From Pictodentalium vernedei (lineage: Eukaryota; Mollusca; Scaphopoda; Dentaliida; Dentaliidae): DNA of 64,000 nt. Positions 30,749 through 41,856 of this stretch are shown piece after piece; position 1 is the first letter of the stretch, and every line of letters begins with the position of its first letter. The DNA is taken from contig CM062289.1 in NCBI GenBank assembly GCA_031216915.1, forward strand, positions 57,106,577 to 57,170,576. Reading direction: 5' to 3'. Under the pieces are notes generated by a model. That model saw only the letters and a list, made by a program, of their open reading frames with translations, did not search any database and had not been told where the DNA came from. The position numbers and the translations under genes were made by a program.

Positions 30749-31014
30749 ATGCGAAGACTGACACGTGACGAACGTTTACGTACCGTTGGCACGATTGAAG
30801 CTGGCAACAGACAGACTGCAGTTGCTCAAATTCTCAACGTTACTCAATCGTTGATCAGCAGGTTGTGGTCACGCTACCGTCAGACATGCAATGTTGATGA
30901 CAGACGCCGATCAGGTCGTCCAAGGGCGACAACTGCTAACCAGGATCGTTTCATCCGAACCACAGCATTACACGTAACCGCCATCAAAGTGCCTCAGAAA
31001 TTGGACAGCAGCTG
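30749..31014 (+). pseudogene. Tc1-like transposase, N-terminal part
   Basis: MRRLTRDERLRTVGTIEAGN, then QTAVAQILNVTQSLISRLWS, the paired-type HTH, and DDRRRSGRPRAT, the GRPR hook between the two DNA-binding domains. A one-base frameshift lies near 30980. In the alternative frame HQSASEIGQQL runs up to the CAGCTG where the palindrome is inserted. Confidence 0.75.
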
Positions 31015-31059
31015 AGTAGTATGTAATGTGGTTTTGAGGCATCATTGGCAGGACCCCGG

Positions 31060-31270
31060 TGCAGGACCCCGGAAGTGACGTCATGTCACGTGACGTAGTG
31101 GCGCCATGTTGTCTTGTTATGGTAACCCGCGTGAGCGGCCATGTTGTGACGTCATCCCCATGGTGATACGTGGTGTGAGTGCGCATGCGCGGCGCGTGTT
31201 GTTAGGGTGATACGTGTTTCCGTCGTCCATTTTGTATATTGGAGGCCGCCATCTTGGTTTCTATGGTAGC
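31060..31270. promoter_or_regulatory. Promoter-like motif cluster in left arm
   Basis: Within 200 bp: GTGACGTCAT (CRE), TCACGTGACG (E-box), TGTGACGTCATCC (CRE), GTGCGCATGCGCGG (NRF-1-like palindrome) and GCCGCCATCTTGG (YY1-like). The same cluster recurs inverted in the right arm. Motif matches only; activity is unproven. Confidence 0.4.
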
Positions 31271-33163
31271 ACGTGATTGCTATGTTACCAATGGCTTCTA
31301 ACAAGACAGGGGTATGTTCGGGGGTGTGTTCCTTTGTAGAAGAGTAAATCTGATTACCACAAACAACCCGACAATCCCTCCAAATCACCAAAATCCACCC
31401 AAAATCACCGAAATTGACTTTATTTGATACGGATTTCCCTTGTTATTGGTTTTATTGACTTAGCACGTAGTGCCATAGTACTAAGGGGGTATAAGGGGTG
31501 CGTTCGATTGAACAGGAGTAATGTTCTGGCTTTGAATTCGCCCAGATTCCCTTTTTGGATCCCTATCCCATGACGTTGTTCCCATTAAAAGACACGTTCC
31601 TTTGGTCATTACCCAGAATTCTCTGCTTCTATCTATATATGCAATACTTTTCGTCTGTCTGGCCCGCTTTCTTTGTTCTAGAGTATACTCCAATAGCGTA
31701 GAATAGCCTATTAACTGGAACAGCTTTGCTTATTCTTACTATATTTAGCTATTCTAGTCTATTCTTGTTAGTTCTGACCATATTCCAAGTACTCTTGTTG
31801 TTTCATTTATCTAGATCATTTATATAAATTATAACTAACCAATCAGATTGCTTGATTTCCCATAACCTGTATGCAGAGTTATCTCCCTTCTGTACAACAA
31901 AAGCCAATATCATTCCCAAAGCCAATATCATTCCCAAAGCCAATAAGCTATCGAGCAGTTACTGATAAGTCATTGCTCGAACGACTCGAAGCTCATCAAG
32001 CAAATGCGCCTTAGAGCAATTGCTCGATCGAGTGACTCGGCATATTGCTCGAATGACTCGAAGTCCGTCGAGCAAATGAGCTATCGAGTAATTGCTCGTT
32101 CGAGTGACTCCTCGAACGACTCTTCGACTCATTTCAGTATTTGAGGATACCTATGGCCCGGCATTGTATTATTTGAGGATACCTATCGAGGATACCTTTT
32201 ATAGGATACTTATCTGAGGATACTATTACCTATATCACAAGGCATACCTATCCGAAATATCCCCTATAAGCTAAAGAGCAAGAGAGTAATTGCTCCATGA
32301 GCAATTGCTTGATCGACTCGAAGCTCATCGAGCAAATGAGCCTAAGAGCAATTGCTCAATCGAGTGACTCGGTATATTGCTCGAACGACTCGAAGCTCAT
32401 CGAGCAAATGAGCTATCGAGTGACTCCTCGAACGACTCTTAGACTCATTTCAGAAAAAAGGGGTGCCGAAGGCCATATGTTTTCCAAAAAGGGGTGCCGA
32501 AATTGGGGTGCCTTCTGGAGAATCCCTTTTTTGTCAAATGAGCTATCGAGTAATTGCTCGATCGAGTGACTCGACATACTGCTCGAACGACTCGAATCCC
32601 ATCGAGAAAATGAGCTAACGAGCAATTGCTCGTTCGAGTGACTCCTTGAATGACTCTTAGACTCATTTCAGAAAAAGGGATTCCATAGCCATAGCCGTTT
32701 TCGAAAAAGGGATTCTTAAAAAGGGATTCTGTAAAATGGGATTCCTATTCGAGTCCGTAAAATTTGGATTCCGTGTTTTAAAAGGGATTCTCCAGAAGGC
32801 ACCCCAATTTCGGCACCCCTTTTTGGAAAACATATGGCCTTCGGCACCCCTTTTTCTGAAATGAGTCTAAGAGTCGTTCGAGGAGTCACTCGAACGAGCA
32901 ATTACTCGATAGCTCATTTGCTCGATGAGCTTCGAGTCGTTCGAGCAATATACCGAGTCACTCGATCGAGCAATTGCTCTTAGGCTCATTTGCTCGATGA
33001 GCTTCGAGTCGATCGAGCAATTGCTCATGGAGCAATTACTCTCTTGCTCTTTAGCTTATAAGGGATATTTGGGATAGGTATGCCTTGTGATATAGGTAAT
33101 AGTATCCTCAGATAAGTATCCTATAAAAGGTATCCTCGATAGGTATCCTCAAATAATACAATG

Positions 33164-33308
33164 CTTCCAGGGGGTGGCAGGTAGACAGCCAATCTGGCTA
33201 TGCCACTTCCCACGGTATACTTCTCAATACATTTGTGCAATATGTTTATTTGTAACCATTTTACATGTATGTGTACCGTGAATAAAGAATCTGAATCTGA
33301 ATCTGATG
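33164..33308 (+). mobile_element. Short retroposon 3' end inside right arm
   Basis: This block is absent from the left arm. It ends GTGAATAAAGAATCTGAATC with repeated AATCTG, like the microsatellite tails of CR1/L2-type LINEs or their SINEs. ATG repeats at both edges (33161-33163 and 33306-33308). Confidence 0.5.
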
Positions 33309-34039
33309 CCGGGCCATAGGTATCCTCAAATACTGAAATGAGTCGAAGAGTCGTTCGAGGAGTCACTCGAACGAGCAATTACTCGATAGCTCATTTGCTC
33401 GACGGACTTCGAGTCATTCGAGTAATATGCCGAGTCACTCAATCGAGCAATTGCTCTAAGGCGCATTTGCTCGATGAGCTTCGAGTCGTTCGAGCAATGA
33501 CTTATCAGTAACTGCTCGATAGCTTATTGGCTTTGGGAATGATATTGGCTTTGGGAATGATATTGGCTTTTGTTGTACAGAAGGGAGATAACTCTGCATA
33601 CAGGTTATGGGAAATCAAGCAATCTGATTGGTTAGTTATAATTTATATAAATGATCTAGATAAATGAAACAACTAGAAGCAGAGAATTCTGGGTAATGAC
33701 CAAAGGAACGTGTCTTTTAATGGGAACAACGTCATGGGATAGGGATCCAAAAAGGGAATCTGGGCGAATTCAAAGCTAGAACATTACTCCTGTTCAATCG
33801 AACGCACCCCTTATACCCCCTTAGTACTATGGCACTACGTGCTAAGTCAATAAAACTAATAACAAGGGAAATCCGTATCAAATAAAGTCACTTTCGGTGA
33901 TTTTGGGTGGATTTTGGTGATTTGGAGGGATTGTCGGGTTGTTTGTGGTAATCAGATTTACTCTTCTACAAAGGAACACACCCCCGAACATACCCTTGTC
34001 TTGTTAGAAGCCATTGGTAACATAGCAATCACGTGCTAC

Positions 34040-34235
34040 CATAGAAACCAAGATGGCGGCCTCCAGTATACAAAATGGACGACGGAAACACGTATCACCC
34101 TAACAACACGCGCTGCGCATGCGCACCCACACCACGTATTACCATGGGGATGACGTCACAACATGCCGCTCACGCGGGTTACCATAACAACACAACATGG
34201 CGCCACTACGTCACGTGGCATGACGTCACTTCCGG
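34040..34235. promoter_or_regulatory. Promoter-like motif cluster in right arm
   Basis: Mirror of the left-arm cluster: CCAAGATGGCGGC, GCGCATGCGCAC, GGATGACGTCACAAC, TACGTCACGTGGCATGACGTC. Confidence 0.4.
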
Positions 34236-34276
34236 GGTCCTGCCAATGATGTCTCAAAACCACATTATATACTACT

Positions 34277-35040
34277 CAGCTGCACTGAGCAACAGATGTG
34301 GGAGTCAGTGGTCAGACTATCCGAAATCACCTACACAACTGGAACTTGCACGCCCGACGACCTCGAATAATTCCACGTTTGACTGAACGTCACATCGCAG
34401 CAAGACGTAATTGCTGTGGGACATGACAGTGCTGGGACAATCGCTGGTGGAGCAACGTCCGATGGATCTGTTCATTCTCGACTTCCACGACAGGCGAAAC
34501 ACAGTGTGGCGGCGGAGGCACGAACGATACCGGGACGTAACCGTTAGGCAGCACGGTCGTTTTAGTGGTGGATCGGTTATGGTTTGGGGAGGCATAACCA
34601 TGACAAGCAGAACAGCATTACATGTCATCCAAGGGCGTGTCAGAGGGCAGTACCACCGTGACAACATGTTAGCAGCTCATGTGGTGCCATTTGCGCGACA
34701 AAACGGCCGTCGATTCATTTTCCAAGATGACAATGCAAGAGCACACAGGGCCCGTGTCGTCGCTACAGAGTCCCTCCGAGAGCAGAACATCACTACACTG
34801 CCTTGGCAAGCAATACGTCCAGACCTTTCAGCAATCGAGCACGTTTGGGCTATGCTTGACAGGCGCTTACGACAACGCCAACAGCCCCCTACCAATGTCC
34901 AGGAACGCGCCGCTGCACTACAGGAAGAATGTAATAACATCAGTCAGCTAATATTAGACGTTTGGTGAGGAGTATGCCACATCGGATCCGCGCTTGTCTC
35001 GCGAACCGAGAGGATTTACAAGGTATTGATGTCTTGGACT
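34277..35040 (+). pseudogene. Tc1-like transposase, catalytic part
   Basis: It resumes after the palindrome: ATDVGVSGQTIRNHLHNW, then ARRPRIIPRLTERHIAARRN. The segment that should hold the first catalytic Asp (W-x-DES-RF) is damaged by a small deletion near 34460. Frame 34411-34968 then gives LDFHDRRNTVWRRRHERYRD, GSVMVWGGI, GRRFIFQDDNARAHRARVV (second Asp) and IRPDLSAIEHVWAMLDRR (the DxxxE end). A frameshift near 34968 follows. It is inactive through these lesions and the insertion. Confidence 0.8.
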
Positions 35041-35148
35041 GAATGTGGTAAATTCTAGGACTGACCGTCCATGTCTTCTACAGATCAGTGCGTGGAATGT
35101 GTGCTTGTCAGACACCCAACTATCTCTGAAATCATTCACCAGATGTCA

Positions 35149-35340
35149 CAGTGCAATGCCTCAACTGTCTTTTTGATGAAAATATAAATATATTTCTTCA
35201 CATAGGCCTATCTCACTTTTATCAAATATCCCCTACTTTTGTCACAGTGCAATTCCTCAACTGTCTTTTTGATGAAAATACAAATATATTTCTTCACATA
35301 GGCCTATCTCACTTTTATCAAATATCCCCTACTTTCTTTT
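35149..35340. repeat. 96-bp direct duplication
   Basis: CAATTCCTCAACTGTCTTTT, TTCTTCACATAGGCCTATCT and ATCAAATATCCCCTACTTT occur twice with a spacing of 96. It includes the Tc1 subterminal repeat. Confidence 0.85.
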
Positions 35341-35383
35341 GAATAGTATACAGTCGGAGCAATGCCCACAGGATTAGCGTTTT

Positions 35384-36640
35384 TTAGCTCACCTTGACGA
35401 AGTCAAGTTGAGCTTATCTAATCGCTCTCCGTCCGTCGTCCGTCAACACTATGTTTTGGATTTCCCCTCCAAAACCACTGAGCCAATTCAAGTGAAAGTT
35501 TGTCACGAAAGGGCATTGCATTTTTATTCAACTCGACAAGCCCAGTCCCAAAGGGAAGGGGTGAGGGTAAATTCTCCAAAATATTTTTTAAATCTTCTTC
35601 TCGTGAACCAGTGAGTACAATGACATGATTTTTGATATGGAGCTTCCTTTTGATGTGTAGAATCAACTTTGTTCAAACGAAGTTCGTGGAGCAATATAAG
35701 TATATGGTAATATTAGGTCATAAGTACTTGACTCAAGCGAAAACAAATACCGTGTCCCCGTGGGAACCCCATGAGCTAAATAAAAAAATAAATATTTTCA
35801 AATGCCCATGTTTCCCAAACCACACGGAACAGATAACTGTTATTTCGTGTGAAGCATCCTTAGGACCAGTAGAACTGAGTGGTAAAATATTGCCATCGGT
35901 TATGTTAGGGTGTTCTGTAAAGGGCAATGAAAAAGTTATCAGTTAGCATATTTGTAAAAGTAAAAAAAAACAACTTTCTTCAGAACCAATGGTCTGAATC
36001 TTTTGATATTTGGTATACATCATCCATAGGGTGGTCAGATACTAGTTTGTTAAAATGAAGCCTCTTGGTTCATATTTGGGCTCAATACAGGAACACGATT
36101 TTTTAACTCAGGATAATATAGGGAATAATCTTGAAAAATCTTCTTCAGAACCATTAGTCAGAATCTTAATGTTTTGCATACATCATTATTATGAGGGTCA
36201 GATTCAAGATTGTTCAAACCAAGTCCCTAGATTAATATTTGAGCTTCCTATGGAAGCCCAAATTTTAACTTAGTGCAATTTGAGTGACAATTTTTAAAAA
36301 TCTTCATTTTCAGATCCACCAGTCAGAATCCTTTCATATTTGGAATACAACATCTCGGGGGGGGGGGGGGGGGGGCAGATTCAACTGCGTTCAAATCGAG
36401 CCCCTGGGTTAATATATGGGCTCTCTATGGCAGCTGCCCGAACTTTAACTTAGTGCAATATGAGGAAATTTCTTTACAAATTTTGTTCTTCAGATCCACC
36501 AGTCAGAATGCTTTCATATTTGGTATTCAACATCTCTTGTGGGATGAGATTCAAGGTTGTTCAAATCGAGTGCCTGGGTTAATATTTGGGATCCCTATGG
36601 GAGTCGGAATTGGCCATGTAGCTGAAGCATTATAATTTTT
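35384..36640. repeat. Hairpin-headed repeat with four degenerate units
   Basis: It begins TTTTTTAGCTCACCTTGACGAAGTCAAGTTGAGC, a hairpin head shared with repeats at 46850, 51910 and 62360, then GTCCGTCGTCCGTC. Units with TCTTCAGAACCA.TGGTCTGAATC and GATATTTGGTATACATCAT recur at about 35980, 36145, 36310 and 36490. A G run lies at 36357-36375. Confidence 0.6.
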
Positions 36641-36906
36641 TAATCAAGTATCCTCTAGAGGTGTGTAACTATGATTAATCCACATATGTTGTATCAAGGG
36701 GTCCCATCTAGGGAAGCTCCACTTTTTAAAATTTTGATTAACCGATGAAACAGCATGATGCTTGGACTATTTTAGTCACTTTTGGTGGGGCTCAAGGATT
36801 GACAATGGATCCTATGGAAATCGATTACTTAATGTAGATTCATTTTTGGACTCTGTTTATATCGGGTTCTGTTCAAGGAGAGCGCTTCGGGCCTGGTGGG
36901 GCCTCT
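36641..36906. other. No gene seen
   Basis: Tail of the preceding repeat; no exon. Confidence 0.4.
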
Positions 36907-36908
36907 TA

Positions 36909-37165
36909 CAGTACGTGGAGAGTGGATTGTAACTAAATCACCCGCGGAGTGGAGTTATCACCCAAGCTATAACTTTCAAATTTTGTACATATGGCCAAAA
37001 AACACAAGCAATGTTTCAGCAAATGGATCTCCGGGTTAAACCCGGAGGTCCATTGGCTGAAACTTTGCTGGTGCTGGTTATGCTTTGCAACAAATCTGCA
37101 ATTATTCCTCGAGTGGAATCTCCACTCTGCGGGCGCTTTAGTGATAATACACTCTCCACGTACTG
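36909..37165. mobile_element. TA-target foldback MITE, fam2
   Basis: CAGTACGTGGAGAGTG to CACTCTCCACGTACTG, with TA at 36907-36908 and 37166-37167. Core hairpin at about 37027-37050. Confidence 0.87.
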
Positions 37166-37169
37166 TACT

Positions 37170-39820
37170 TATGAAAAATGTCAAAAATTTCAAGTGACGT
37201 AAAAACGTTAAAAATGGCACTAAACTATAAAAATCTAGAAATTAGTTATCTTCTAATTTTTTAGCTCTACAAAATACTCAAATTTCATGAAAATTTTGGA
37301 CGCACTGTAATTTTTTCCACTACCCAAAGGCGTGTATGTTCTCGCTACAGATCGTATCGACCAATCGAATCAATTCACCTGAACGAATCAACCAATCGAA
37401 TCGCTACGCTTACCTAGACCCGCCTGTTATCGTTCCATTTACATAGCATTATGTCGGCACCCGTTCTTACACACTTTTTTCATCATATGCGGAAATCTCT
37501 CCAGTTTCCATGATGCCTAACTTCAAGCCCTTAATCGTGTCCTCATCTGGATATTTGTGGACTCCGTTCCTTTGATACAATGTACTGAAAGTTGCGTATT
37601 TATAACAGCTTCGCTAAAAAAGGTTTAATTTAACTAAATCGTATACATACATATCCAGTTTGACTGAATCATAAAGACATTTAACTAAATTGTATTTACA
37701 ATTTAAAAACTGAAATGTCATTGGAACTATTAGCAGCCGATCTCGTTTGTGGCCGATTCAACTGCAATGTTATTTTCTTCCAGTCCTGCAATGAACATTG
37801 TGACAGGTCCCGTGGTCACTGGGCAGGTTCATGTCTTGTTTTTTGTTTCACCACACCTGCATTGTTTTGCATAATACCAGTCAAAACTAATGATAATATT
37901 TCAATAAAGCATTCAGGGTTATTGATGTTTTTTCTTTCATCTATTCTAAAATTGAATTATAATTCCTATACGAATTCGGCAGAAGACAATAAAATCATCT
38001 TGTTCCATTGATATACCCATTTTCTACATCAAATATCTATCGATTAGTAGAGACTGGTCCTTTTCGTAAACAAGAATGGCGGCGAATGGAGGAGTGTGAA
38101 GTTTTTTGATTTAATAATATTTTGAGTCAACAAACCAATGTTTGTACCTTTAATACCAAGAATAAGCATGCTTTCAAGGTTACAGAATCACTTCAAATCA
38201 TTTTGTCCATACTTATCGTCAGTAGGACATTGCTTTATTCAATGCATGTCATGCCTTCACTAACAAAAACATTGGATTTGATTATGCACCTTTTTCAGTT
38301 TTCGCTTGGTCTTGGCTTATTTTCACAGGCATTCTTGACCTGTGTGGATTTCAACACATTCTTCAAATATAACCGGAGGAGTTCATGTACACTCGTATGA
38401 ATATATTTAATCGACGCGGGAAGCTAAAACCACAAAATTATCTTGCGTCTTACCCTCCCTCAAATTCGCACCCACGAAAAACCACAAAAGTGACAAATAA
38501 CAGATAGGCCAACGCAGAGTTCAACGCTGCCGCTAGTGTACCAAGGATGATCTTCCACGCAGGACAAGTCGTTTGTAATAATGGTAGAGGGCCATGTTTC
38601 TAAGGGCGTCTGGCAAACACACAACGGCCTGGGCAGGTTGTTAGCTAAAAGGTGACAATTGAATAAAATTCTGTCTGTTGCAAGTTGCAACAATTTATCT
38701 AAGAAACACTACAGTTACCACTGAATTAATTTTCTATTCCCATTTGTATGGCGCAGTCATCCCAGCAGTTACATATAAACACTCAGTTGATAAAGCCAAT
38801 TATACAGTTGAGTTCAGGTGCTTTGTGAAGTTTGTGTTGAACTGACTACAGAATTTTTGAGTCAACTAATTGAGGACCAAAAGTCAAGTCAAAGTTGACT
38901 AATCGCATCCCAGAACTGCAAGAGGAATGAAACTCCATACTGACAGGCCATAGACCAAATTGCAGTGCCTCTGTTTGTGCCATGATCAGACCTGTTAACC
39001 TGGAATGTCCGGCATAATCACTGAATCACTCCCGGAATGAGACCAGTTTCAGTTTAAATGTCGGAAAATAAAACAAAGGTTTTTTTTTTTTTTTTTTTGG
39101 CAATTTAAGTGTCGACTATCACCAGTGTCAGGCACTGCCATTCAGGGTGGAAATAGGTGACTTTTGCTGATATTTTGTATCCCACCTCCATTTAAATTAA
39201 GTTTCAAGATGAAATTGAATAAAATATATCATAGAGCAGACCTGGATATAAGAAAAATGAAGGCAAGCAAATAGCTCTCCTAAAATAAGCTCTGGGCGAG
39301 TGAAGAGCAGCTCTCCTAAATCGACGTAATGCGAGCAATTTTATGAATCACTCATAATATTGAAAGAAAAGTTATGTAATGGACTTTTTCTGTGAGGAGC
39401 AATAATATATACCGCAGACCAGTAGGACTGCAGCTTAAATTATTATTGTTACTCCTTGCAGATCAGTTAATTGAAAAGTATGATTTTTGATGAATTTAAA
39501 TTTATTAATACCCAGCCAACAAAACCCAAACCACTTTTACATTATGCAGTTACGCAAGATGTCTTTTAATTTACATCTTTTTTCCACTTTATTCAATATT
39601 GAGTACTCTTCTATGTTGTGACCTGTCAAATCAAGGCAAGGAATGAAGTCTGTAAATCAGCAGTGACTTGGTTTGATTCAGTAATCGCAAGAAAAAAAAT
39701 TAACTGAGAAGTGGCCGTACTGGCAGTCTGGCACTGCTGCTTCATCAGTTTGGGGAGTACTAAATAATGGCAGTGCAATTCAGAGTGCTTTGCCACTTTG
39801 GGTTCCTAATAAACATACAT
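37170..39820. other. Least repetitive stretch; possible host gene neighbourhood
   Basis: No transposon with defined ends was recognised across most of it. AAGAATGGCGGCGAATGGAG at 38071-38090 resembles a YY1-type 5' leader, and the minus strand has a candidate exon at 38454-38599. CAGACCTGTTAACCTGGAATG (about 38986) matches the left end of the hAT at 40508 but lacks a partner. A T run lies at 39077-39098. Confidence 0.3.
38454..38599 (-). other. Possible host exon, hydrophobic, unidentified
   Basis: The minus-strand open stretch contains WKIILGTLAAALNSALAYLL and FVTFVVFRGCEFEGG and ends at a donor-like GGGAGG|GTAAGA (38453-38448). It could be one membrane segment of a host protein, but it is short, lacks a clear acceptor, and matches nothing I recognise. 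Confidence 0.18.
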
Positions 39821-39823
39821 GTA

Positions 39824-40080
39824 CAGTACATGGAGAGTGGATTGTAACTAAATCACCCGCGGAGTGGAGTTATCACCCAAACTATAACTTTCAAATTTTG
39901 TATATATCGACTAAAAACTCTGGCAATGTTTCAGCCAATGGACCTCCGGGTTTAACCCGGAGGTCCATTGGCTAAAACTTTGCTTGTGCTTGTTATGCTT
40001 TGCAACAAATCTGCAATTATTGCTTGGGTGGAATCTCCACTCTGCGGGTGATTTAGTGATAATACACTCTCCACGTACTG
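39824..40080. mobile_element. TA-target foldback MITE, fam2
   Basis: CAGTACATGGAGAGTG to CACTCTCCACGTACTG, with TA at 39822-39823 and 40081-40082. Core GGACCTCCGGGTTTAACCCG. Confidence 0.87.
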
Positions 40081-40082
40081 TA

Positions 40083-40499
40083 TGTTTATTAATTTTGGGG
40101 AATTTTTCCATCCTGTATGCACCTTATTTGGGTCTGTAAAAATTGCCCTTTCAACAGGGATAAATCTTAAAATTTAGTAAATCTTGAACACTAGATTGTG
40201 TGATAGTCTTTTGTTTAGCACAGTGTATTCACTTTTGTAATCAAGATGCCCAAACGCTTATTGGTTTTCTTTAATAAAACTAACTGCAATACTGGAAAAT
40301 AAGTTGGATTTTAGATAAAAATAACTGGCAATACTCCCCCCCCCCCCCCCCCCACCCCCCCACAATGGATTTCCACCCTGTACGATTATTTGGGTCTGTA
40401 CTTTTATTTAATTTTGATAAATGTTCCACCCCATACTTTTATTCCCACCTGTACTTTTATTTGGAACACAAGAGTATACATGTGCCACATTAATTTATA
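40083..40499. other. No gene seen
   Basis: Contains a C run (about 40337-40370) and three diverged repeats of CACCCTGTA..TTATTTGGGTCTGTA (about 40110, 40375 and 40450). No exon. Confidence 0.45.
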
Positions 40500-41351
40500 T
40501 TTTGAAACAGACATGTTAACCTCCTGAATGATTTTTCAGGGAACCTGAGGGTGATTTTCAGGGAAATGGTCAAATGGGATAGATTTCAGGAAAAAGTTAC
40601 CACGGGGACAAAAAAAAAGAAAAAACTCGTGAATTTTCAGCTCATGTAACACCAGGTTATTTCCAGATCTAGTTGTCAATTAAGCTGATGCATTTATGCT
40701 ACATTAAAAAATCATAAAATATTCATTGATTTAACCCCTCCCCCCCCACCCCCCCCACCCCCCACCCTCCTATTATTCTTCATGACCCACAGAGCACCAC
40801 CACCTGTCGTTTTCTTTTATCAAAGTCTACCAAGCTAATAATTTCTCAAGTCTGGAAATGTTCACAGAAAAGATGTCCTAACGTTCAGTTAGTTCAAGAT
40901 TAGTACTTGGAAAGTATCTTTATCAAAATCCTTCATGCATGTGTGGATGTTTCTGCCCTGCACAAAACTTTTCTTTCATCATTGAAGCATTTTTAAAAAA
41001 TTTTCTGGGTACAGGCAGCCAACAGTAACAGTTCTGTAGTCAGCACACCGGAATAGATGTAGTGTTAGAAAATAAGTCCATTGTATGTAAATATGCAGTC
41101 ATAATTTTTCGGCATCCTAAGTGACTTTAACCTATTTTTAAACTGTGTTAAATAGTTGAGGTCAAGGTGTTGTTTACGTTTTGATTTGGAATTTTAAGGG
41201 ATGAGAATTAAAGCTATTCTATGGATAAATAAATATATATTATTTAATTCCTTTTCATATATTTTATTTACCAAAAACTGCATTTAATTGAATGTTGAGT
41301 TTTCAACTTTTTGAAAGTAAGTCACCTATTTTCACTTCGACACATGCACAT

Positions 41352-41856
41352 CAGTCTAAATTTGTGAGAATCCATTTGGATTCTCGTGAAAATGGTTGCG
41401 AGAATCCAAACCTACTATGAGTGTCCCAGGATCTCATGACGCCACCATGGTTCAACCACTGTTGTATACTGATAACACAAGTTTACCCAAAATACCTTAA
41501 TTTTTTAAAACTAAATTTGATGATTTTTAAACAATAAATAATCAATAAATGATAAAATAATTAAATGAACAATATTTACCAAAAAAATCTTAGAAATATG
41601 TCTGTCTCAATGAGCCGGTTCCAATGACAGCCATATTTGTAAGATTTTATTGACAAAGTGTCAGGATATTTCAGGTCATGTTATCCTTCTGCTGGTTAAT
41701 TTGTTGCTTCTGTGTTAAATAAAGTGTTAAATTGACTCAATTCTTTTCACGCGAATCCTAGCAGAGGTGCAGCGAGAATCTACATGGATTCTCGCCGGTT
41801 TTATTGCGCGAATCTTTGTGCGAATCGATTCTTGGATTCTCGTCGAAATTTTAGCC
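41352..41856. mobile_element. hAT-like element with GAGAATCCA palindromes
   Basis: Flanking ATGCACAT (41344-41351) and CTGCACAT (41857-41864) match at 7 of 8 positions. Ends CAGTCTAAATTTGTGAG and, inverted, GGCTAAAATTTCGACGAG. GAGAATCCATTTGGATTCTC-type palindromes sit at both ends. Confidence 0.55.

Larger units (their letters stand above)
31015..34276. mobile_element. 3.26-kb palindromic foldback, Polinton-like ends
   Basis: It is flanked by identical 6-mers CAGCTG (31009-31014 and 34277-34282). Termini AGTAGTATGTAATGTGG and, inverted, AGTAGTATATAATGTGG. The two arms (about 31015-32530 and 32777-34276) match as inverted copies nearly throughout, for example CACGTAGTGCCATAGTACTA (31459) against its reverse near 33815. 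The exceptions are a block present only on the left (about 31631-31796) and one only on the right (33164-33308). The central spacer is about 245 bp. It encodes no protein. A 6-bp duplication, 5'-AG ends and long inverted repeats are Polinton/Maverick traits; IS3EU and Dada also make 6-bp duplications. It splits a Tc1 transposase. Confidence 0.65.
30458..35343 (+). mobile_element. Tc1/mariner element split by a large palindrome
   Basis: TA (30456-30457 and 35344-35345) flanks TTCAAAAAAAGTAGAGGATA and, inverted from the right, TTCAAAAGAAAGTAGGGGATA. The element proper is about 1.6 kb once the 31015-34276 insert is removed. A 96-bp direct duplication (35149-35340) lies at its right end. Confidence 0.75.

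Noticed and set aside
38071..38095. Short ATG frame MAANGGV as a gene start
   Set aside because: It hits TGA after seven codons and no convincing donor precedes it; kept only as a possible leader motif.
38986..39300. Second copy of the CAGACCTGTTAACC hAT
   Set aside because: Only a left-end match; no right terminus or 8-bp duplication found.
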